Shown here piece after piece: positions 8,818 to 16,400 of a DNA stretch of 20,247 bases. Every line of letters starts with the position of its first letter. Position 1 is the first letter of the stretch. The stretch spans positions 1 to 20,247 of the forward strand of contig CAZAGT010000047.1 of NCBI GenBank assembly GCA_964484515.1. The letters run 5' to 3'. The notes under the pieces are model-generated. The model was not told the DNA's origin. It was given only the letters and a program-made list of their open reading frames with translations, and did no database searches. This DNA is from CAZAGT01 sp964484515. GTDB lineage: Bacteria > Desulfobacterota > DSM-4660 > Desulfatiglandales > HGW-15. The translations under genes were made by a program, and so were the position numbers.

Positions 8818-10574
8818 AACGACTAACAGTGCATTCATATCTTAAACGAACCGTCTACCTCGGTTGCGGCCTCTGGCTTGGGGTGATCGTCTCCTGCGCC
8901 AGCCCGGAACCCCAGCCTGTCGAACAGGATCCCGAGATCGGTAGGGTGATCCATGAGGTCGGGGAAGATGAGCTCCAAAAGGCCTATACCTATTTCACCA
9001 TGGCGTCTCTCCTCCAGGCCGACGGGCGCCACGAGGAGGCGAAGGACTACCTATCGCGGGCGCTTGAGATCGATCCTGACGCTGCCTACTTGAACAGGCA
9101 GATGGCCCTCATCTTGAAGAAACTGAAGGACTACGACAGCGCCCAGCAGTTCGCCGAGAAGTGCCTTGAGCTCGATCCGGAGGACATCAACAATCGAATC
9201 CTGCTTGCCGAGATTTACGCATCCAAGGAGGATTACGATTCGGCGGCCCGAGAATACGAGGCCGTCTTGAAAGCAGACCCCGCGAATGAACGCGTCAGGT
9301 TGATTCTGACCACCATCCTCATCAGAAAAGGCGCCTACCAGTCCGCCCTGGACCATCTCAACGTACTCGTGCAAAGGAATCCCGAATTGGCCATCGCTCA
9401 GTACTATCTAGGCCGGATCAACCTGGAATTGAAGAACTACGAGGAAGCCGAGAAGGCCTACAATCAGGCGCTACGTCTGAACGAAAAGATGGAACCAGCG
9501 CTTTTCGATCTTGGAAGTTTCTACCAGATGAGCCGTAAGTATGAAAAGGCGGCCGAAACCTATGAGAGGCTGTTGAAGTATTACCCGTCGAACGAAGTGG
9601 TTAGGGAAAGGCTGATCAACATCTACTACGAACTTGGTCGAGAAGAAGAGGCCGAGGCGGAGATGGAGGTGATCAAGAGCCTTTCGGACCCCGGTGATCC
9701 GGGTCGCCAGGCCTTAGGCCTTATCTACCTCAGGCACGGCAAGCTTGACGAATCCATACACGAGCTCGACCTGATTGTCTCGGCGTGGCCTGAGGATGAC
9801 AAATCCCGATACTATCTCGCCACGGCCTATGAAGAAAAAGGGGAATTGGAGGCGGCTCTCGAGCAATTCCGTTTGATAAAGACGGAGTCGTCCTACTTCA
9901 TCGATTCACAGATGCATATTGCCTACATCCTTGGTGATCAGGGAAGGCATGATGAGGCGGTTCAGGTCTTGCGGGCGGCGGTGGCCACCTCTCCACCCGA
10001 CGAGAAGACCAAGATATACCTGCTGCTGGCATCGCACCTCGAGACGAAGAAGAAGTACCACAAGGCCATCGAGGTCGTAGAGGAGGGCCTCAACCTGGAT
10101 GCCAGGAGCGTTTCTCTTCTTTTCCGGCTTGGGGTCTTACTCGACAAATCCGGCCAAAAAGACAGAGGTCTGGATCAAATGAGGAGGATCCTAGATATCG
10201 ACCCCGAGAATGCGGATGCGCTCAACTATATCGGATATACGTACGCCGAGCAGGGGATCAAGTTGAACGAGGCTATGGACATGATCCAGAAGGCGGTGCA
10301 GCTAAAACCGAACAATGGATACATCCTTGATAGCCTCGGATGGGTCTACTACCAAAAGGGCCTCTATGATGAAGCACTCGAATACTTGGAGCGCGCAATC
10401 TACTTTACCCCCGACGATCCCACGATCAACGAGCACCTCGGAGACGTCCACTTCAAACGAATGGATTACCAAAAGTCCCTCGAATTGTATGAAAGAGCCC
10501 TGTCTCTCGACCATCCGAATCAAAACGCGATGGAAGAGAAGATCGAAAGAGTCAAGGAACTTCTGCGGCGATGA
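8814..10574 (+). CDS. TPR-repeat lipoprotein (about 15 tetratricopeptide repeats)
   Basis: Predicted envelope lipoprotein scaffold; TPRs usually bind peptides or partner proteins, and no enzymatic domain is visible. The protein has 586 residues. The signal peptide ends in the lipobox IVSC with Cys28. From about residue 55 the rest is a nearly uninterrupted solenoid of roughly 15 34-residue TPRs, such as AYLNRQMALILKKLKDYDSA and ILDSLGWVYYQKGLYDEALE. The ATG overlaps the rpoH stop by 4 bp. A LolB-like lipoprotein gene follows after 23 bp. This pairing suggests a role in lipoprotein or outer-membrane assembly, but that is inference from neighbourhood only. Confidence 0.9.
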   Translation: MKRLTVHSYLKRTVYLGCGLWLGVIVSCASPEPQPVEQDPEIGRVIHEVGEDELQKAYTYFTMASLLQADGRHEEAKDYLSRALEIDPDAAYLNRQMALILKKLKDYDSAQQFAEKCLELDPEDINNRILLAEIYASKEDYDSAAREYEAVLKADPANERVRLILTTILIRKGAYQSALDHLNVLVQRNPELAIAQYYLGRINLELKNYEEAEKAYNQALRLNEKMEPALFDLGSFYQMSRKYEKAAETYERLLKYYPSNEVVRERLINIYYELGREEEAEAEMEVIKSLSDPGDPGRQALGLIYLRHGKLDESIHELDLIVSAWPEDDKSRYYLATAYEEKGELEAALEQFRLIKTESSYFIDSQMHIAYILGDQGRHDEAVQVLRAAVATSPPDEKTKIYLLLASHLETKKKYHKAIEVVEEGLNLDARSVSLLFRLGVLLDKSGQKDRGLDQMRRILDIDPENADALNYIGYTYAEQGIKLNEAMDMIQKAVQLKPNNGYILDSLGWVYYQKGLYDEALEYLERAIYFTPDDPTINEHLGDVHFKRMDYQKSLELYERALSLDHPNQNAMEEKIERVKELLRR

Positions 10575-10597
10575 AGCTTCAAGGGTAGATCATACAG

Positions 10598-11413
10598 ATG
10601 TGCAGAACCTGCGCTGCCCGAACGAGCTGTAGATCCTTGCCCGTCCTCATCCTCCTTTCCGTCGTCTTTCTGTTTTTCTCCTGCGCGCCGATAGAGAAAA
10701 GGCCGGTTGAAGAGCCTCTCAGTGATCAGGAGGTTGCGGTCGTGATCGCAACCATGCGCGCGCAGCAGGAGCTCGTTACCTCATTGGCTGCGAGCGGGAA
10801 GCTATCCATCAGGAATTGGCACTGGGAGGCGGAGACGGACGTCTTGCTCGTGGGGACCAAGGAGCCCTTCAGGGTAAAGATTGAGATTGCCCACTCCTGG
10901 GGTCAACCCATCCTTCACATCCTCATCCATGAGGGTCGCCTCGACGTCCTTTCTTTCCGTGATGAAAAGCTATTCGTGAGTCCCTTCACGCCCCGGGCCC
11001 TCGCGCGGTTTTTCCCCGGGGACCTTGATTCGCTGCTTATTTGGACGGTCCTGAGGGGCTATCCTGGCCTATACGCCTATGACAGGGTCATTTCAGAAAA
11101 GGCTCATCAACTTCGACTCTTGAACAGGGAAGAGGGAGATCTAGAGGTGATTGACCTTTTGCCGGACAGCTACCTGCCTCGGCGGGTCTCTTTTCCGGAT
11201 CGACGGATCGTGCTGGAGTTCTCAGAGTTTCAAGAGCGAGGCGGGATTTTCTACGCTGCCCAGGTTGATATGAATCCTTTGAAAGGGGGAAAGAAGCTGA
11301 CCCTTCGAACCAACCGAATGGTGCTGAACAAGAGCATTCCCGACGACGTCTTTGCCCTTCGCGTGCCGCCAACCTTCGAGGTCCATAGGCTTGAGGAATA
11401 CCAGCCGGAATGA
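10598..11413 (+). CDS. LolB/DUF4292-like outer-membrane lipoprotein
   Basis: Lipoprotein of 271 residues with a hydrophobic signal (LPVLILLSVVFLFF) and lipobox FFSC with Cys29. The mature part reads as a LolA/LolB-type half-barrel: ELVTSLAASGKLSIR, then alternating strands (FRVKIEIAHSWGQPILHILI), and near the end MVLNKSIPDDVFALRVP, which resembles the C-terminus of LolA/LolB/DUF4292 proteins. Such proteins bind lipoproteins or lipids and insert them in the outer membrane. The N-terminal region before TTG 10637 (residue 14) is rich in Cys and Arg and unlike a signal peptide, so the true start may be that TTG. Family membership is inferred from fold-like sequence pattern, not from a strict motif. 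Confidence 0.7.
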   Translation: MCRTCAARTSCRSLPVLILLSVVFLFFSCAPIEKRPVEEPLSDQEVAVVIATMRAQQELVTSLAASGKLSIRNWHWEAETDVLLVGTKEPFRVKIEIAHSWGQPILHILIHEGRLDVLSFRDEKLFVSPFTPRALARFFPGDLDSLLIWTVLRGYPGLYAYDRVISEKAHQLRLLNREEGDLEVIDLLPDSYLPRRVSFPDRRIVLEFSEFQERGGIFYAAQVDMNPLKGGKKLTLRTNRMVLNKSIPDDVFALRVPPTFEVHRLEEYQPE

Positions 11414-11436
11414 GGGATCATAGGCACCTTGCGGCA

Positions 11437-12480
11437 TCAGCCGCCGATACTAGACATCTGACGGACACATTTGCGGGGACCGTGGGCCATGTGTTCATGC
11501 CCCGGCGGCTTGTTGGCCATGGCCAATTTGATGAGCCCCAGGAGATAGTCGTCCCGTCTTCCTGCGCGCAGCGGCGCCTTGAGATCGGTCTCGCGGTCAG
11601 AGAAAAGACAGCCTCGCAGATGACCGTCGGCCGTCAGGCGCAGGCGGTTGCATTTTTCGCAGAAATGATGGCTGAGGGCGCCTATCAGTCCAATCTCGCC
11701 CCGGCCACCTTCCAGGACAAATCGTTCAGCCGGCCCATCGTTCGGATTGGATTCGACCGGCAAAAGATTGCCGAGGGTCTCGATCCGCTCAAGAATCTCT
11801 CCGATCGAGATAAATCTCTCCGGTTTCCAGTTATTATCTTTGCCCACCGGCATTAACTCAATGAATCGGATGTGTAAGGGCTTCTCCAGGGCCAGGCGGG
11901 CAAAATCCAAAATCTCATCGTCATTGACGCCTCTCATGGCCACGACGTTTATCTTGATCGGGTTGAATCCCAGGTGTTCCGCCTCCCGGATACCTTCCCA
12001 GACCGCCTCAAAATAGCTGCGCCCGGTGATGCGAGAGAACTTGGCGGGCTGCAAAGAGTCCAAGCTCACATTGATCCGGCAAATGCCGCATTCCTTGATG
12101 GCCGCAGCGAATTCCTTCAAGAAAACCCCATTGGTCGTCAAGGTGATCTCATCCAACGTTTCCATCTCCGATAGTTGCTCGAGGAAATGAATGAAACCCT
12201 TGCGGACAAACGGTTCCCCTCCGGTTAACCTGACTTTCCGGATGCCGCATTGAACCGCGAGATCGACGATACGGAGCATCTCCTCGTAGGAGAGAATCTC
12301 CTCGTGGGGCATATAGGCAATGCCTGCTTCCGGCATGCAATAGAAACATCTCAGATTACAGCGATCCGTGACCGATAGACGCAGGTAGTTGATACAACGT
12401 CGGTCATTTTCGGGTTTTGCCTCAGCGATCATAAGTCCCCGTTCCGTTTCATGATTGAACCCAGCTCTGCCAAACACCAT
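11437..12480 (-). CDS. moaA: GTP 3',8-cyclase MoaA (molybdenum cofactor biosynthesis)
   Basis: Radical SAM enzyme that converts GTP to 3',8-cyclo-7,8-dihydro-GTP, the first step of molybdopterin synthesis (with MoaC). The N-terminal cluster motif CNLRCFYC (Cys41, 45, 48) binds the SAM-cleaving 4Fe-4S cluster. LTGGEP at ~86-91 is the GGEP SAM motif. The C-terminal cluster ligands Cys274, Cys277 and Cys291 lie in FCEKCNRLRLTADGHLRGC. The protein ends in the essential Gly-Gly tail (SSIGG). All catalytic features are intact. The ORF from 12480 gives 347 residues; an internal ATG at 12432 gives 331, close to E. coli MoaA, and is an equally good start. It converges with the LolB-like gene, with only 23 bp between stops. 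A strong promoter lies directly upstream. Confidence 0.97.
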   Translation of the reverse strand: MVFGRAGFNHETERGLMIAEAKPENDRRCINYLRLSVTDRCNLRCFYCMPEAGIAYMPHEEILSYEEMLRIVDLAVQCGIRKVRLTGGEPFVRKGFIHFLEQLSEMETLDEITLTTNGVFLKEFAAAIKECGICRINVSLDSLQPAKFSRITGRSYFEAVWEGIREAEHLGFNPIKINVVAMRGVNDDEILDFARLALEKPLHIRFIELMPVGKDNNWKPERFISIGEILERIETLGNLLPVESNPNDGPAERFVLEGGRGEIGLIGALSHHFCEKCNRLRLTADGHLRGCLFSDRETDLKAPLRAGRRDDYLLGLIKLAMANKPPGHEHMAHGPRKCVRQMSSIGG

Positions 12481-12523
12481 CTAAATCCCGCGCGGATCAG
12501 ATACAACGCGGAAACTTAATTTG

Positions 12524-12553
12524 TTTATAGGTTACGATCTCCAAGCGGGTCAA
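12524..12553 (-). promoter_or_regulatory. Sigma70-like promoter of moaA
   Basis: On the - strand, TTGACC (12548-12553) is followed by an 18-bp spacer and TATAAA (12524-12529). Each hexamer matches consensus at 5 of 6 positions. Predicted transcript start near 12517, about 37 nt before the ATG at 12480. It indicates that moaA can be expressed independently of the upstream transporter gene. Confidence 0.7.
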
Positions 12554-12606
12554 GGAAAACCTCATTGCCGGAGTAATTGCGGCGCGGGCTAATCTTCGTC
12601 AGTCCC

Positions 12607-13824
12607 CTAGATGGTCGTTCGATCCGATTTCAGGACTTGCCAGAGGACCAGACCGCAAATGAAACCCACAGCCAGATTCGAAGCGACCGTAATTGCGAAG
12701 ACGCTCAGGGCCACAAACAAAGCGTTTCGCTTTCTCAGATCCAAGATGGTCATGGCAAGTTGGCTTCCCGCGAACAGGAGCAAGACGCCGAGCGCCGACA
12801 TCGGGATGAGATAGAAGATGGCTAGGGCGTGTGCCCCGAAGAGGATTGCCAAAAACATCAGGATGATGCCGATGATGAGGTTGGAGCCTGCGGTGCGGGC
12901 GCCAAACCGGTAGTGGGCCGCTAGACCGCCCGCGCCGTGGCAGAGTGGCATTCCCCCCACGAGAAAGCTGCCGAAGTTGGCCAGGGCCATACTGACGCAT
13001 AGGGCCCGATTCGAGGTCCGGGCTGAAGCCCCTTCAAAATATGTCTTTGCCAAATCCGCATTGGCGATGACGGCATTTCCCAGGGTCATGGGGAGTTGCG
13101 GAAGGGCCAGCACGAGCAGGGCGGCGGTGAAATCGCTCCCGGAGGGAAGCCCGAAGGGCAGGAAGGCGGGTATCGAGATGCCTACCTGTAGGCCGGTCAG
13201 TCCTTGATGCCGGCCGAGGCCTACCCCAAGCACCAGGGCCGCGATGACGACCGCAAGTCCGGCAGGAAGTCTCTTGCTGTCGAGCAGGGCAAGCGTCAGG
13301 GCCGTGCATAATAGGCCAATCAAAATGCCTATGGGTACCGGCCCGAGGCTCTGAATGACGAGGTAAGGCTCAGCAGTTTGGTTGAGCCGCTGAAACGCGG
13401 AATTACCCAGGATAAGTCGAATCCCTTCAACCATCAGAAGGGCGCCGGTTGAAAGTTGTATGCCCCTGATCACGGGTTTTGGGAAACTGCGGCCGATGAG
13501 CGTAATAATGCCCGTGGCGCCAAGAATGAAGAGGAAGGCGCCCATCAGGAAGCCGGCCGTTGTGATCTGGAGGGCGTCGACTCCAGTGGCGATCGCGTAG
13601 GCCCCAATGACCTTCATCGGTTGAACAGGGGTCGGGACCCCAAAATACAGGCCGGCCAATATATAAAAGAGCCCCGTGGTGAGCAGCAGGGCCTCGGGAT
13701 TCATGCCATTTATCATGACCATCCCGATAGCAAAAGGGAGTAGGGTTCCCAAATCACCGAGCGAGCCGGCCAGTTCCAAGCGATTGAACCTGTAGCGTCC
13801 GCGTGCCCTGTTTGCTGTCTCCAT
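12607..13824 (-). CDS. MOT1-type sulfate/molybdate transporter
   Basis: Inner-membrane transporter of the MOT1 family (putative sulfate/molybdate transporter, SulP-related), predicted to import molybdate. The protein has 405 residues from ATG 13824; a TTG two codons upstream (13830) is a less likely start. The two family signature regions are visible: ELAGSLGDLGTLLPFAIG near the N-terminus and PTPVQPMKVIGAYAIATG at ~65-85, and their repeat-like counterpart LPQLPMTLGNAVIANADLAK at ~245-265. About ten hydrophobic helices are apparent. It lies between a regulator with a ligand-binding-like domain and moaA, which favours molybdate over sulfate as substrate. No ModABC-type ABC importer is seen in the window. 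Confidence 0.88.
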   Translation of the reverse strand: METANRARGRYRFNRLELAGSLGDLGTLLPFAIGMVMINGMNPEALLLTTGLFYILAGLYFGVPTPVQPMKVIGAYAIATGVDALQITTAGFLMGAFLFILGATGIITLIGRSFPKPVIRGIQLSTGALLMVEGIRLILGNSAFQRLNQTAEPYLVIQSLGPVPIGILIGLLCTALTLALLDSKRLPAGLAVVIAALVLGVGLGRHQGLTGLQVGISIPAFLPFGLPSGSDFTAALLVLALPQLPMTLGNAVIANADLAKTYFEGASARTSNRALCVSMALANFGSFLVGGMPLCHGAGGLAAHYRFGARTAGSNLIIGIILMFLAILFGAHALAIFYLIPMSALGVLLLFAGSQLAMTILDLRKRNALFVALSVFAITVASNLAVGFICGLVLWQVLKSDRTTI

Positions 13825-13897
13825 TTTCAATCTCTAAAACGAAAAGAAACGCGGTGCCTCAGCTCTCTCATACCAGCAAAAATTTCACCGTCTGCCC

Positions 13898-14830
13898 CTA
13901 CGCTTCGATCCGGGCTTGCTGAGGGAACACGACCTTCCCGCAAAGGCTAAGATCGTAGCCTTTCCATCCGTTGGCCAGCTTCCTGAACGGGGCCTCGTGC
14001 AGGAAACCGAGGAAGAGCTGGATGCCCTGTTCAAAGAACCGGACCCGGCGTACCAACAGATCGTAGCGCTCCCAGCGCAAAGGGACAAAACCCAAATCCG
14101 CCAATTCCGCTACGGGACGGACACCTGGAGCTGCATCGGCTCGACCGGAAAGGACCTCCATGGCCACATCGATGTGGGAAGAGAGTTCCCTCCGGTACCC
14201 CTCGATGCGCGACGCATCGATACCGAGCCTGTCCAACTCGCGATCCAGGAGCAAGCGCGTCCCAGTGCTTGGCGGCCGATTGACAATCCTTATGTCCGGC
14301 CGTGCCAGGTCGGCAATGCCTTTAATCCCGGATGGATTGCCTTTCTTCACTAAGATCCCCTGCTCCCGCTGGCAGAAGTTGACCACCGCCGGCATCTCGC
14401 CCTTTAGTTCATGGACAGCAAAATCGAAGTTGTAGTCGCTGTCGTCATCCTGCAAAAGATGACTCGTGGCGATGTGGCACAGATCGCGGCCCAGAACACT
14501 CAACCCGCCTTGACTGCCCACATTTCCGAACACGGCAAAGTGGTCTGGAAAAAGCCGGTTGAAAAGGGAAATCGTTCGGTCTAAAAGAGGGTCGTTGCTT
14601 CCGCTGATGATCAGAAGGCCGTGGTAAGGGGGAAGGGGGCTCACCGCCTTGGGGACGTTAATGGTTTCACTCTCGAGCCAGCGTTCGACGAGATGCTTGG
14701 GGAATAGCCATTTCCCCGTCACCTTGGTGGCCGGCAAGCCCTTGTCGGCGATCAGATGGTAAACCACCTTTTCATTAATGTCCAAGAAATGCGCTACTTC
14801 GCGCGTGTTGAGCAGGTCCTCTTTTTCCAT
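13898..14830 (-). CDS. HTH (excisionase/MerR-like) - periplasmic-binding-like fusion regulator
   Basis: Predicted cytoplasmic one-component transcriptional regulator. From ATG 14830 the protein has 310 residues. Residues ~5-54 form an excisionase-family helix-turn-helix (LLNTREVAHFLDINEKVVYH, then TGKWLFPKHLVERWLES). Residues ~70-300 form a PBP-like domain (LLIISGSNDPLLDRT; ILVKKGNPSGIKGIADL; VNRPPSTGTRLLLD), without a signal peptide. The NRPPSTGTR segment is typical of the PBP-like family PF12727, related to molybdate/tungstate-binding ModA-like proteins. AGGTGG (14838-14843 on the - strand), 7 bases before ATG 14830, decides this start over the GTG at 14857. The MOT1 transporter gene follows 73 bp downstream in the same direction. 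A molybdate- or tungstate-sensing role is inferred from context. Confidence 0.87.
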   Translation of the reverse strand: MEKEDLLNTREVAHFLDINEKVVYHLIADKGLPATKVTGKWLFPKHLVERWLESETINVPKAVSPLPPYHGLLIISGSNDPLLDRTISLFNRLFPDHFAVFGNVGSQGGLSVLGRDLCHIATSHLLQDDDSDYNFDFAVHELKGEMPAVVNFCQREQGILVKKGNPSGIKGIADLARPDIRIVNRPPSTGTRLLLDRELDRLGIDASRIEGYRRELSSHIDVAMEVLSGRADAAPGVRPVAELADLGFVPLRWERYDLLVRRVRFFEQGIQLFLGFLHEAPFRKLANGWKGYDLSLCGKVVFPQQARIEA

Positions 14831-14837
14831 TTTCTCA

Positions 14838-14846
14838 CCACCTCGG
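14838..14846 (-). promoter_or_regulatory. Strong Shine-Dalgarno of the HTH-PBP regulator
   Basis: CCGAGGTGG lies 7 bases upstream of ATG 14830 on the - strand. It sits inside the longer reading frame that begins at GTG 14857, so it supports the downstream ATG as the true start. Confidence 0.7.
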
Positions 14847-14948
14847 ATTTTACCCACCAGGTGTATGTCGACCTCTTACGACCCTTGCGGGGCCTCCCTG
14901 GCTTTTAGGGGGGATGTTGACGTAAAACAGCGCGGAAGTAGTACCGAA

Positions 14949-15345
14949 GCTGTCGAAAAACCGATTTCTCTGAGGCTGATGGAAAATGTCCATATGCAAA
15001 GCTTCCGAAACCGGGGACCCGCCCCAAAGGGGTGGGGACTGAGCCGAGCGAAGCGAGGGTAAAGAAATCCCAAGGAATGAGGCGCAAATGAGAGGCATAC
15101 GCCTCAAGGCGTAAGGCTTAAGGCAAAGACAAAAGACAGCAGTCAGCGCCGCCTCTTGCCGCGGGGCGTCCAGTTTGATCAACCTGGAGACTTCATGAAC
15201 GCAGTACTCGAATTTGACATTTTGAGATTGTTTGACGGCTATTCTGCCGGTCACCTTCTACCTTTGACCTTCTGTGTACGCCGCAGTGACGAGGGATGAG
15301 GGTAATCCCGGTGCAATCGGGACAGATAGGCGTTTTCCGACAGCC
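14949..15345 (+). repeat. MITE-like dispersed repeat, copy A (with terminal inverted repeats)
   Basis: About 397 bp of non-coding DNA bounded by GCTGTCGAAAAACCG on the left and, inverted, by GCTGTCGGAAAACGC on the right (12 of 15 identical). The interior recurs in inverse at 18568-18909: shared blocks include the stretch around ACCCGCCCCAAA (near 15020), GAGGGATGAGGGTAAT (near 15290) and GCGTTTTCCGACAGCC at the end. A GC-rich hairpin CCCGCCCC-AAA-GGGGTGGG lies near 15020-15040. No transposase frame is present, so it would depend on one elsewhere. No clear target-site duplication is visible. Confidence 0.75.
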
Positions 15346-15394
15346 TCACCATGATATCTGATGGCCGTCTCAAGTCTTCGGGAATCTTTTCGGG

Positions 15395-15510
15395 GGCTGT
15401 CGGCATACGCCCAATGTTACCGGTGGCCTCGGGATGTGGTTCCCGTTATGGACAACCGCAAGAACATCTTCCATCAGCCTCTTAGAAGTCGATCTTGGCC
15501 AGTCTCGTAA
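15395..15510 (-). repeat. Probable degenerate third copy of the MITE-like element (fragment C)
   Basis: GGCTGTCGGCATACGCCCA at 15395 differs at two bases from the terminal sequence of copy B (18568). ATCTTCCATCAGC near 15468 matches 13 bases of the opposite end region of copy B, followed by a diverged AGTCTCG end. The interior is mostly missing, leaving about 115 bp. It is oriented like copy B and lies 50 bp from copy A. Confidence 0.45.
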
Positions 15511-15634
15511 GATCTGGTGGCGGGTAGATTCGCTGGAAAAAGGCAGGGCGCCATGCCCACAACACCAACAACCGGCCGCGATACCTGGGCCGCCCAGCGT
15601 GGCACGTTTCGCATCCCTTGGCGAAGCATTTGGC

Positions 15635-15805
15635 CTAAGTGTTCTCGAATTTGCACGCGAACAGCGATCGGTACCCGAAGGCCAAAAGGGCCAACCAAAC
15701 GAGCACCGCAATCCAACTTTTGAATATGCTCCAGAGTGCACCGCCGCCGACGAAAGCGGGTACAATCAGCACGATCCCGATCCCAATTTTCCTGCTTATG
15801 TCCAT
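15635..15805 (-). CDS. Small two-helix membrane protein (56 aa), function unknown
   Basis: Not recognised. The ATG at 15805 is preceded by GGGAG at a spacing of 7 bases, a good Shine-Dalgarno, whereas the upstream part of the same open frame has no protein-like character. The product starts MDISRKIGIGIV, has a first hydrophobic helix (IGIVLIVPAFVGGGALWSI), a short SW turn and a second helix (IAVLVWLALLAFGYRSLF), then a short polar tail. Such a hairpin would sit in the inner membrane. It lies on the same strand as, and 269 bp downstream of, the riboswitch-controlled 81-aa gene, so it might share a transcript with it. No function can be assigned. Confidence 0.65.
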   Translation of the reverse strand: MDISRKIGIGIVLIVPAFVGGGALWSIFKSWIAVLVWLALLAFGYRSLFACKFENT

Positions 15806-16074
15806 AGGAATACTCCCATCGCGTCGATTCCATGTGAGAATGAGTTGAAACCCGATTACAGGAGCTTCAGCAATCTGCTTGACAGCCCATCGAAGGCCCC
15901 TCAATTGGTCTCGGAGGGACGTTTCAGCGGCTGGCAAGATCACACCAGGAGGGGTGAAAGCTATAGCATATATCGGTGTTGTTCGCAAGGCAGGATTGGA
16001 TTGGAGGATCCGCGGTCAGGGCTCCGTATTATTGCCCTCCAGCAGGATGTCAAGGGCCGCGCAGCAGCACAACA

Positions 16075-16320
16075 CTAGAAAGAAAGCTTAGGTTTTATTT
16101 TGCCCTTGGCATTGTAAATGCCCACGGGTGCATGGGCCTCATCTGCAAGCTCTTTGGTTGTCCGCTTTTTGGCGATATCCTGTCTGGCCATATCGAGTTT
16201 TGCGTCTTCACTCTCTTCGGAGGCCTCGACCGGCTCTGTCCCCTCTGTTTCCGTCTTTTTGTCCAATTTGACGTCAAAGAAGTGGGGGGCCGGAACCCCT
16301 GCCGACAGATCGATGGTCAT
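16075..16320 (-). CDS. 81-aa hydrophilic orphan protein downstream of a c-di-GMP riboswitch
   Basis: Not recognised. It is a small, strongly charged, soluble protein with an acidic middle (ETEGTEPVEASEESEDAKLD) and a basic C-terminal end (NAKGKIKPKLSF). No signal peptide, membrane helix or Cys pair is seen. The start is decided by AAGGAGGG about 8 bases upstream of ATG 16320, the strongest ribosome-binding site in this part of the window. The 5' leader carries a GEMM/c-di-GMP-I aptamer and an intrinsic terminator, so expression should respond to cyclic di-GMP. The role could lie in motility, adhesion or signalling, as for other c-di-GMP riboswitch genes, but nothing in the protein itself shows this. 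Confidence 0.8.
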   Translation of the reverse strand: MTIDLSAGVPAPHFFDVKLDKKTETEGTEPVEASEESEDAKLDMARQDIAKKRTTKELADEAHAPVGIYNAKGKIKPKLSF

Positions 16321-16357
16321 TTTCTTTGCCCTCCTTCCTTGAGGGATTCAACGCCCA

Positions 16358-16392
16358 TAAAAAAACCCGCATACGGAAGGACGTAGCGGGTT
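16358..16392 (-). terminator. Intrinsic terminator in the riboswitch leader (expression platform)
   Basis: On the - strand AACCCGC-TACG pairs with CGTA-(T)-GCGGGTT, with one bulged base and a 6-base loop. It is followed by a run of seven T (A at 16359-16365 on the + strand). It sits between the GEMM aptamer and the start of the 81-aa gene, exactly where a transcriptional riboswitch keeps its terminator. Whether the ligand promotes or blocks it cannot be told by eye. Confidence 0.85.
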
Positions 16393-16400
16393 GTCAGATG

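Noticed and set aside
11427..11450. Small hairpin GCGGC-ATCA-GCCGC between convergent stops as a bidirectional terminator
   Set aside because: Only 5 bp and no T-run on either side; it overlaps the moaA stop codons.
12481..12606. Moco riboswitch upstream of moaA
   Set aside because: No conserved Moco aptamer blocks were recognised; a plain sigma70-like promoter accounts for the region.
14850..15254. 134-codon frame on the - strand
   Set aside because: Lies mostly in repeat copy A and has no ribosome-binding site; an incidental open frame.
15434..16078. 214-codon frame on the + strand
   Set aside because: No ribosome-binding site, composition unlike a protein, and it runs antisense to the 56-aa membrane gene, which has a good Shine-Dalgarno.
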